Shown piece by piece: positions 57,808 through 64,000 of a DNA stretch of 64,000 bases. The notes beneath the pieces were generated by a model. That model saw nothing but the letters and a program-made list of their open reading frames with translations. It searched no databases and was not told where the DNA came from. The DNA is from Flavobacterium nitrogenifigens. Lineage in GTDB: Bacteria; Bacteroidota; Bacteroidia; Flavobacteriales; Flavobacteriaceae. Both the position numbers and the translations under genes were made by a program. Position 1 is the stretch's first letter. Every line of letters begins with the position of its first letter. Where the stretch lies: contig NZ_QJRI01000163.1 in the NCBI RefSeq assembly GCF_003254565.1, positions 1-64,000 on the forward strand, in the 5' to 3' direction.

Positions 57808-60800
57808 ATGGATAAAAAAATATTCTCTTTTTTGTTTTCTACACGATTAATGGCCGTTCTTTTTTTAACATTTGCAATTGCAATGGGTGTTGGAACTTTT
57901 ATCGAAAGTAAATACAATACCGATACAGCCAGAATACTAATTTACAATACTTGGTGGTTTGAAGCTATTATGGCCATCTTTGTGCTCAATTTCTTCGGAA
58001 ATATCAAAAAATATCAACTGCATAAAAAAGAAAAATGGGCAAGTCTTTTATTGCACCTTTCTTTTATTTTTATCCTTTTAGGAGCTTTTATTACTAGATA
58101 TATTAGTTATGAAGGAATGATGCCAATTCGTGAAGGCGCGGCAGAAAACCAAGTTTATTCAGATAAAACCTTTTTAACCATTTTTGCTGATGGTGAATAT
58201 AAGGGTGAAATGAAAAGAAGGGTTTTTGAAAAAAGTCTTTTACTTTCTCCTGTTACAAATAATGATTTTAGTATTTCAGGAAAATTTGACGAAACTCCTT
58301 TTGAAGTTACCTATTCGAACTATATCATGGGAGCTAAAGAAGTGGTTAAACCAGATCCAAAAGGAACTTTATACTTGAAATTAGTTGAAGCGGGTGCAGG
58401 CGGACGTGAAGAACATTATCTGAAAGAAGGTGAAGTTCAGAACATTCACAATGTCTTATTTGCTTTGAATAAGCAGACGGATGGTGCAATTAACATCAAT
58501 ACAACTGGAAAAGAATACACGATTCAAACTCCTTTTGAAGGTGAATTTATGCGAATGGCAGACCAATTTAAAGGCACAGTTACGAAGGATAATGTGCAGC
58601 CTTTAATGATGCGTTCGTTATATAGCATTGGAGATATTAGAATTGTATTTCCAGAGCCTCCAATGAGAGGAAAAGTAGATTACGAATCTAATAATGACTT
58701 TAAAGCCAAATCTCATAAAGATGCTTTAGTGGTTAAAGTAAAAGCAGAAGGACAAGAAAAAGAAGTGATGCTTTTTGGTAATAAAGGACAAGTTGGAGAA
58801 GCAAAAACTGTTAAAATTGGTAACATCGAGTATTCTTTATTCTTCGGAAGTAAAGCATATGTTTTGCCATTTAAAATTCGTTTGAACGACTTTATTGCTG
58901 AGAAATATCCTGGAACGGAAAAAAGTTATTCTTCATACAAAAGTAAAGTAACGGTTCAAGACTCTACAGAAACTTTTGATGCAGATATTTTTATGAATCA
59001 CGTTTTAGATTATAAAGGATTCCGTTTCTTCCAGTCTTCATTTGATCCAGACGAAAAAGGAACTGTTTTATCTGTAAACCATGATTTCTGGGGAACTAAT
59101 ATTACTTATTTTGGTTATTATCTATTATATATTGGTTTAATGGCTATTATGTTTACTAAACATTCTCGTTTTGGTGATTTGAAGCGCAAGCTTGAAGCTG
59201 TTAAAAAGAAAAAAGAAAAACTAATTACGATTTTAGTCTTAATGTTGAGTTTAAGCAGTTTTGCTCAGCAATCACCGCATGTTCACTCACATGATCATGA
59301 TCACAATCACAGTGCAGATCCAAATGATCATGCGAATCATGTTACTGCACCACCAAGCAAAAAACAACTAGATTCTTTATTGAATATTTACAAAGCTCCG
59401 GAAGCTCACGCTGCAAAATTTGGGCGTCTGATTATTCAGGATGCTGGGGGGAGAATGAAGCCAATTAATACGTTTTCTTCTGAATTACTTCGTAAGGTAA
59501 GTCATGATGACAAATACAACGAAATGAATTCTGATCAGGTATTTTTGTCTATGACGCAATATGCCCAGGTTTGGATTCAGGTTCCTATTATTTATATCAA
59601 TACAAAAAATGATAGTATCCGTAAAATCATTGGTATCGATTCGAAAGATAAATACGCACCATTTGTAAAATTCTTTGATGAACAGGGCAATTATAAACTA
59701 TCTCCGTATTTAGATGCAGCTTATAAAGCGGCTAATCCAAATAGTTTTGAAAAAGATTTTGTTGAAACCGATAAAAAAGTAAACTTAATGGAATCTGCAT
59801 TAAGTGGTAGTATTTTAAGAATCTTCCCGATTCCTAATGATCCAAATCATAAATGGGTTTCTTATCTAGAACGCGAAAGTGCTGGTTTTAAAGGAATGGA
59901 TTCTACTTACGTAAAGCAAATTCTGCCTTTATATTTTAGCGCTTTAAATAATGGTTCTATTGAGAAAAACTTTGATACAGCAGATAATTTAGTAGAAAGC
60001 ATCAATGGCTTTCAAAAGAAATTTGGCGCAAAAGTAAGACCAAGCGAGCAAAAAATTGATGCAGAGATTGCCTATAATAAATATGACGTTTTTCAAAAAC
60101 TACCATATTGGTATATTACAGCGGCAAGTTTTATGTTCATTTTTATTATTGTCAATATTTTCTTTGAGAAAAAATGGCTTCGTATTACTGTAAATGCCTT
60201 CCATATTATTATCGGATTATTGTTTGCGCTTCATACATTAGGATTAATTGCACGCTGGTATATTTCTGGTCACGCTCCTTGGAGTAATGCTTACGAATCT
60301 ATTGTATATGTGGCTTGGTCAACCATGTTTTTCGGATTGGCTTTTGACAGAAAATCAAAATTAACCGTTGCTTCATCAGCTTTTGTTACTGCTATGATTT
60401 TAATGGCAGCATACTTAAACTGGATCGATCCAGAAATTGCAAATTTACAGCCAGTTCTTAATTCATATTGGTTAATGATTCACGTTGCAGTTATTGTAGG
60501 TAGTTATGGTCCGACTGCATTAGGAATGATTTTAGGTTTTGTATCATTAGTATTGATTTTCTTTACAACTGAGAAAAACAAAGCTAAAATGGAATTGAAC
60601 ATTAAAGAGATAACTTATATCAACGAAATGTCTTTAACGATCGGTCTTATCATGCTGACTATCGGAAACTTCCTTGGTGGTCAATGGGCAAATGAAAGCT
60701 GGGGACGTTACTGGGGATGGGATCCAAAAGAAACTTGGGCTTTAATCTCGATTATGGTTTATGCGTTTGTAATTCACGCTCGTTTTGTTCCTGCTTTAAG

Positions 60801-61023
60801 AGGAAAATGGTTCTTTAACTTAATGAGTATGTATGCTTTTGTTTCTATCTTGTTTACTTATTATGGAGTAAACTTCCACTTAGTAGGTTTACACTCTTAC
60901 GCAAGTGGCGAAGCACATTCATTAAACTGGATTTATTACTGCTTGATTACAATTTCTATAATTGGAGCTGTTACGTATCCAAAGTATAGAAAATACTATA
61001 AAACAAAAAAAGTGAAGAAATAG
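57808..61023 (+). CDS. ccsBA: ResB-CcsA fusion, system II cytochrome c biogenesis
   Basis: The 1071-residue protein transports haem and attaches it to apocytochrome c outside the membrane. The N-terminal ResB/CcsB part (about 1-470) has early spans around MAVLFLTFAIAMGVGTFIESKYNTDTARIL-like sequence and a large periplasmic domain. After a basic segment and a hydrophobic, signal-like stretch (about 472-485, ending SSFAQ) comes a His-rich linker (489-512). The C-terminal CcsA part (about 760-1065) has the WWD haem-handling motif WGRYWGWDPKETW and conserved His residues (HAPWSNAYES, HSLNW). Confidence 0.94.
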   Translation: MDKKIFSFLFSTRLMAVLFLTFAIAMGVGTFIESKYNTDTARILIYNTWWFEAIMAIFVLNFFGNIKKYQLHKKEKWASLLLHLSFIFILLGAFITRYISYEGMMPIREGAAENQVYSDKTFLTIFADGEYKGEMKRRVFEKSLLLSPVTNNDFSISGKFDETPFEVTYSNYIMGAKEVVKPDPKGTLYLKLVEAGAGGREEHYLKEGEVQNIHNVLFALNKQTDGAININTTGKEYTIQTPFEGEFMRMADQFKGTVTKDNVQPLMMRSLYSIGDIRIVFPEPPMRGKVDYESNNDFKAKSHKDALVVKVKAEGQEKEVMLFGNKGQVGEAKTVKIGNIEYSLFFGSKAYVLPFKIRLNDFIAEKYPGTEKSYSSYKSKVTVQDSTETFDADIFMNHVLDYKGFRFFQSSFDPDEKGTVLSVNHDFWGTNITYFGYYLLYIGLMAIMFTKHSRFGDLKRKLEAVKKKKEKLITILVLMLSLSSFAQQSPHVHSHDHDHNHSADPNDHANHVTAPPSKKQLDSLLNIYKAPEAHAAKFGRLIIQDAGGRMKPINTFSSELLRKVSHDDKYNEMNSDQVFLSMTQYAQVWIQVPIIYINTKNDSIRKIIGIDSKDKYAPFVKFFDEQGNYKLSPYLDAAYKAANPNSFEKDFVETDKKVNLMESALSGSILRIFPIPNDPNHKWVSYLERESAGFKGMDSTYVKQILPLYFSALNNGSIEKNFDTADNLVESINGFQKKFGAKVRPSEQKIDAEIAYNKYDVFQKLPYWYITAASFMFIFIIVNIFFEKKWLRITVNAFHIIIGLLFALHTLGLIARWYISGHAPWSNAYESIVYVAWSTMFFGLAFDRKSKLTVASSAFVTAMILMAAYLNWIDPEIANLQPVLNSYWLMIHVAVIVGSYGPTALGMILGFVSLVLIFFTTEKNKAKMELNIKEITYINEMSLTIGLIMLTIGNFLGGQWANESWGRYWGWDPKETWALISIMVYAFVIHARFVPALRGKWFFNLMSMYAFVSILFTYYGVNFHLVGLHSYASGEAHSLNWIYYCLITISIIGAVTYPKYRKYYKTKKVKK

Positions 61024-61049
61024 ATGATTTGAAATAATTATTAATTCAT

Positions 61050-61085
61050 AAAACGGCTCAACATCATGTTGAGCCGTTTTTTTTT
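61050..61085. terminator. Terminator after the ResB-CcsA gene
   Basis: A perfect 15-bp stem (AAAACGGCTCAACAT and its complement) with a one-base centre is followed by a T run. It lies 26 bases after the stop and also faces the convergent DUF3667 gene. Confidence 0.9.
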
Positions 61086-61088
61086 ATG

Positions 61089-61820
61089 TTAAGTTTTAAA
61101 GTTTCCAGAGAGAAGAAGTATAATAATCATGATTATAAAAAAGCAAGCCAAAAAGATCAGGTGACTTAGTATAGATAAGAAAAATGCTTTTGTTTTAGAC
61201 ATTTTATTAAAAAACTGAATGTTCGTCCAAAAGATTAAAACTATACCAATAATATACATCGTATAAGTGTATTGCTGCATGTGAGATGTATGATTTAGAA
61301 AAATCATAGTAGGTATTGTTAGTAGCTGTACAGAAATTCTTTGAGCAGCTTTAAAAGTATTAAGCACAAAAAGTTCGACAAAATTATACCCCTGATTTTT
61401 AAAAACGAGATAAGTACCAATAGTATAAATAGGAATAGATCCCACTGTTACCCACGAAAAATGTGTAGCAAACCATTCATTTAAAAAATTTGAGTCTATA
61501 GGAGCCTCTACATGATCAAAGGTATCAATATGAAAATAATGATATAAAAGTCCGTAAAGGGTAGCAAGAACTACAACCAAAGATAAAGGTTTAAAATGAC
61601 GGGCTCTTTTTCCTTCTATAAATTCGCGGATAGAATGACCAGGTCTGGTAAACAATTGTTTTAAAGAATATAATATTCCCTTGTCAAAATGCAATAAACC
61701 ATGCTGGATATCGTGCCATAAAAAATGCGCATTTATTTTATGCGTTTCTGCAGATTGTCCGCAATTGTTACAATAATGGCCTTTAAAGACCTGATGGCAA
61801 TTTTTGCACATTATTTCCAT
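61089..61820 (-). CDS. DUF3667 membrane protein with zinc ribbon
   Basis: The 243-residue protein starts with a Cys4 zinc-ribbon (CKNCHQVFKGHYCNNCGQ, residues 5-22). The DUF3667 core follows (FLWHDIQHGLLHFDKGILYSLKQLFTRPGHSIREFIEGKRARHFKPLS), then about five membrane spans (from about 78 to 238). The family is common in Bacteroidota and its function is unknown. It follows DoxX by 17 bases and is probably co-transcribed. Confidence 0.88.
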   Translation of the reverse strand: MEIMCKNCHQVFKGHYCNNCGQSAETHKINAHFLWHDIQHGLLHFDKGILYSLKQLFTRPGHSIREFIEGKRARHFKPLSLVVVLATLYGLLYHYFHIDTFDHVEAPIDSNFLNEWFATHFSWVTVGSIPIYTIGTYLVFKNQGYNFVELFVLNTFKAAQRISVQLLTIPTMIFLNHTSHMQQYTYTMYIIGIVLIFWTNIQFFNKMSKTKAFFLSILSHLIFLACFFIIMIIILLLSGNFKT

Positions 61821-61837
61821 TAAACTTGATATTTGAT

Positions 61838-62230
61838 TTATGAATTACTTTTTTGTTTTTTTATGATGCCATTAGGATACATAATTACCAAGAGAACTAT
61901 AATTAAAAGAAAATTATATTCGGCACCATTTCTTCCGCCGCATACAACAAACCAGCCTTCTTGAAAGTGCACTAAAACAATGCCCATTATAAGAATGAAG
62001 ATGGTAACAAAGCCAGCAAGTTTAATGTATTTATTTGCTAATAAAAGTATTGCCGCGACAACATGAGATAATTTGATACTCCAGGCAAGAAATACGCCAT
62101 AAGGAGCAAAACCAATTTGGTTGAGGAAAAGATTTCCAAAATCATTAATGCCATTATTAAACATTCCGAAAACGGAATGGGTGAGGAGAATAATCGCGAT
62201 CGCGATTCTCAAAAGTAAGTTTGCATTCAT
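61838..62230 (-). CDS. DoxX-like membrane protein
   Basis: The 130-residue protein has four spans, fitting DoxX/DoxD-like proteins: LLLRIAIAIILLTHSVFGMF, an internal VFLAWSIKLSHVVAAILLLA, and GFVTIFILIMGIVLVHFQEGWFV followed by the GAEYNFLLIIVLLVIMY final span. The ATG at 62230 was chosen over an in-frame start at 62272, which lies in the arm of a terminator hairpin. Possible roles in redox or membrane respiration are only inferred from the family. Confidence 0.8.
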   Translation of the reverse strand: MNANLLLRIAIAIILLTHSVFGMFNNGINDFGNLFLNQIGFAPYGVFLAWSIKLSHVVAAILLLANKYIKLAGFVTIFILIMGIVLVHFQEGWFVVCGGRNGAEYNFLLIIVLLVIMYPNGIIKKQKSNS

Positions 62231-62256
62231 AAAATTGGTTTTTGGTGAATTAAAAA

Positions 62257-62293
62257 TAATAAAAAAACGCATATTACACTGAATATGCGTTTT
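62257..62293 (-). terminator. Terminator of the sigma/anti-sigma pair
   Basis: AAAACGCATATT and AATATGCGTTTT form a 12-bp stem with a 6-base loop and a minus-strand T run, 23 bases after the anti-sigma stop. Confidence 0.88.
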
Positions 62294-62315
62294 AGCTTTT
62301 TATAAAAGATTAATT

Positions 62316-63104
62316 TTAAACTTTTCCTAAAGTATAAAGCTGTTCCATTGTTGGAGTTAGGCTTCCTCCAGCTGGCTCCAAAGTAATTCCGAAAGCTTCT
62401 GCAGAATCGGTTTGATCTACAGCAAAGATTTTTTGTTTATTGCCTTCAAAATTATCCAGTAAACCAATGCTTGTCGGAGTAAGAACTGGACTTAATTTCA
62501 AAGACCAAACCTGATAAACCATTCCTTTTGGCGGTGCGGGCAAACCTGCCGCATCTATATAAGTAGTTTTAGTCTGTTGATTCCAATATACTTTTGCAAA
62601 TGAAGTTGGCGAAACTGTTTGACCGCCAAGAGTAACTCCAGTATTTTTGATATCTCTTACAATACCCAAGTTTTTTTCGGTTTCTTTATTCTGCTGATCT
62701 AAAAAGGCATATTCTCTTTGTATTTTATTTTTCTCATTTCCAACAGTAGAAATGGCTTCTTTGGTTTTAGTTAATTCTAAAGTCTGATACCCTAAACCTA
62801 GCAATAACAATACTGCAGCTGCCCAACCAACATATTGCGACCAGTTTGAAGCTGGTTTGATATCGACTACTTTTCCGTGTTTAAGTTCAAGACGAGCTTT
62901 GATTTTTTCGAAATTTTCCACAGAATGGAAAGGAGAAAAACTAGAAGAAAGAGCAATTACAGCTTTTTCTATAGAAATAATTTCCTGATCCATTTCGGGA
63001 TTCTTTTTTGCCATTTCGGCAATTTCTAGGTTTTCTTTTTCACTTAATAGGCCATAAACGTATAGCTCTAAAATTCCTGATTCTATATATTCTTGTGCTT
63101 CCAT
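62316..63104 (-). CDS. RskA-type membrane anti-sigma factor
   Basis: The 262-residue protein has an N-terminal anti-sigma region (IESGILELYVYGLLSEKENLEIAEMAKKNPEMDQEI), one span near 90-107 (WAAAVLLLLGLGYQTL) and a coiled-coil linker (about 108-145). The extracytoplasmic RskA domain contains VYWNQQTKTTYIDAAGLPAPPKGMVYQVW and TLEPAGGSLTPT. It holds the cognate ECF factor inactive at the membrane until released by a signal. Its start overlaps the sigma stop by one base, indicating translational coupling. Confidence 0.93.
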   Translation of the reverse strand: MEAQEYIESGILELYVYGLLSEKENLEIAEMAKKNPEMDQEIISIEKAVIALSSSFSPFHSVENFEKIKARLELKHGKVVDIKPASNWSQYVGWAAAVLLLLGLGYQTLELTKTKEAISTVGNEKNKIQREYAFLDQQNKETEKNLGIVRDIKNTGVTLGGQTVSPTSFAKVYWNQQTKTTYIDAAGLPAPPKGMVYQVWSLKLSPVLTPTSIGLLDNFEGNKQKIFAVDQTDSAEAFGITLEPAGGSLTPTMEQLYTLGKV

Positions 63105-63634
63105 TATATCTTCAAATAATTACGTAAATCGTTAATACAGTTTCTGTTTTGTGTTTTGATAGTCCCCAGTGGCAGTGCCAATTCTTCTGAAGCTTCTTGC
63201 TGGGTGTATCCTTTAAAGAACAATAAATTGATTATTTCGATACATTTTGGTTTTAGTTTTTTTACAAATTCCTGAATTCCAATTGCATCAAGTTTGTGAC
63301 TCAATTTATTACTCTCATCTAAGAGATTTACGAAATTATCTGATGAAAGGTTTTTTTGGCTGTTGCTATAGTCTTTAGAACGAAGTTTATCGATCGAGGT
63401 GTTTCGGGCGATGTTTAGGATCCAAGTATAAAATCGTCCTTTACTCTCGTTGTAGGAATCGATGTTTTTCCAGATTTTGACAAAAACATCCTGAAGCACA
63501 TCTTCTGCTTCTTCTCGATTTTTAATTAGGACGTGAATGACAGAAAATAAACTTTTAGAATACATGTCGTACAAATGTGTAAAAGCTTTTTCGTCCTTTT
63601 TGTAAATTAAAACTAGCAGTTCTTCTTGACTCAT
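63104..63634 (-). CDS. ECF-type RNA polymerase sigma factor (SigK-like)
   Basis: The 176-residue protein has sigma region 2 (about 15-85: FTHLYDMYSKSLFSVIHVLIKN, EAEDVLQDVFVKIWKNIDSY, GRFYTWILNIARNTSIDKLRS) and region 4 (about 120-172: LKPKCIEIINLLFFKGYTQQEASEELALPLGTIKTQNR). Pairing with an RskA-type anti-sigma factor suggests the SigK/ECF19-like group. No clear autoregulatory promoter was found upstream. Confidence 0.93.
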   Translation of the reverse strand: MSQEELLVLIYKKDEKAFTHLYDMYSKSLFSVIHVLIKNREEAEDVLQDVFVKIWKNIDSYNESKGRFYTWILNIARNTSIDKLRSKDYSNSQKNLSSDNFVNLLDESNKLSHKLDAIGIQEFVKKLKPKCIEIINLLFFKGYTQQEASEELALPLGTIKTQNRNCINDLRNYLKI

Positions 63635-63907
63635 AGATTTGGATTTTTAAGTTTAAACATTAAAAGCTAAAGTATTATATGCTAACCTGTTATAAAGTTA
63701 ATTTATTTTTTCTTCATTTTTATATTTTTTTTAGTAATCCAAAACCTAAGAAAATAAGGGGGTCAGAAAAAAAAATCAATTTTTTGCATTTTTTTTAAAA
63801 CCAAAAACAATCCAATTACGTAGATGAAATTAATAAGGTGAGAAAGATCTTATTTGCAGTTATAAAAATTAAGAATAAAACTGTTGTTAGAACATTATTA
63901 AAGACTT

Positions 63908-64000
63908 ATGGATAGCAAAATAATAGTTAGAATATTAATAGTTGGATTAACAACAGTTTTATCGTTAACCATTTTTACTGAAAAAGATTTTATGAAAGAA
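63908..64000 (+). CDS. Partial gene at right edge, probably exported
   Basis: An open frame from the ATG at 63908 runs off the window after 31 codons. The visible part reads MDSKIIVRILIVGLTTVLSL and continues to FTEKDFMKE, which looks like a signal peptide or N-terminal anchor. It is divergent from the ECF sigma gene with a 273-base gap that shows no promoter match I can support. The function cannot be told. Confidence 0.5.
   Translation, partial: MDSKIIVRILIVGLTTVLSLTIFTEKDFMKE

Overview
The window looks like a chromosomal segment of a Flavobacterium-type member of the Bacteroidota. The evidence is low GC, type IX secretion signals (PorQ and a protein with a type A C-terminal sorting domain), UMF1, DUF2911, DUF1684 and DUF3667 families typical of Flavobacteriia, few Shine-Dalgarno sequences, and many promoters of the TTG-N17-20-TAnnTTTG form used by the Bacteroidota primary sigma factor. 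I saw no transposase, integrase, phage gene or CRISPR array. This is mostly ordinary chromosome with several accessory-looking patches.

Layout. 1-340: 3' end of 5S rRNA, then tRNA-Phe and tRNA-Leu. 405-2864: small proteins, endonuclease III and an alpha/beta hydrolase. 2981-10241: a glycogen cluster (glgA, glgC, glgB) followed by a GH31 alpha-glucosidase. 10326-12611: M48 lipoprotein protease and a UMF1-type MFS carrier. 12700-15586 (minus): an ECF sigma operon with a putative anti-sigma factor and two secreted beta-repeat proteins, preceded by a plausible self-activated ECF promoter. 15861-25161: lon, porQ, an L,D-transpeptidase-like protein, cmk, a nucleoside-type MFS carrier, a YcxB-like protein and rpsA with a long structured leader. 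25303-29741: a T9SS-exported leucine-rich-repeat protein and three tandem ExbD-like proteins, one frameshifted. 29957-31648: fasciclin protein, DMT exporter and a 47-residue protein. 31791-36026 (minus): a duplicated BlaI/BlaR1-type operon with three evenly phased palindromic operator candidates. 36193-42410: MFS carrier, DUF1684, TatD, TcdA, HAD phosphatase, DUF2911, and a TetR/DUF1348 pair with a palindromic operator. 42420-50815 (minus): orphan sensory-type membrane protein, sodium/solute symporter, an unlisted 35-residue membrane protein, PIG-L deacetylase, an LVIVD-like lipoprotein and a His-rich exported protein. 51006-57519 (minus): outer membrane beta-barrel, AI-2E carrier, MscS channel, Maf, UbiA prenyltransferase, KdsC-like phosphatase and a DUF2520 dehydrogenase. 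57808-61023: a ResB-CcsA fusion for cytochrome c maturation. 61089-63634 (minus): DUF3667, DoxX, then an ECF sigma/RskA-type anti-sigma pair. A partial gene runs off the right edge.

Most noteworthy: (i) the BlaI/BlaR1 duplication with three AACTA-N6-TAGTT-type palindromes exactly 20 bp apart over the promoter; (ii) a tandem ExbD-like family that has lost the membrane Asp needed for proton-driven function and has no ExbB partner; (iii) a 35-residue single-span protein tightly coupled between a PIG-L deacetylase and a sodium/solute symporter; (iv) dispersed structured intergenic repeats. Several open frames begin at a TTG that is really the end of a -7 promoter box; their starts were moved downstream.
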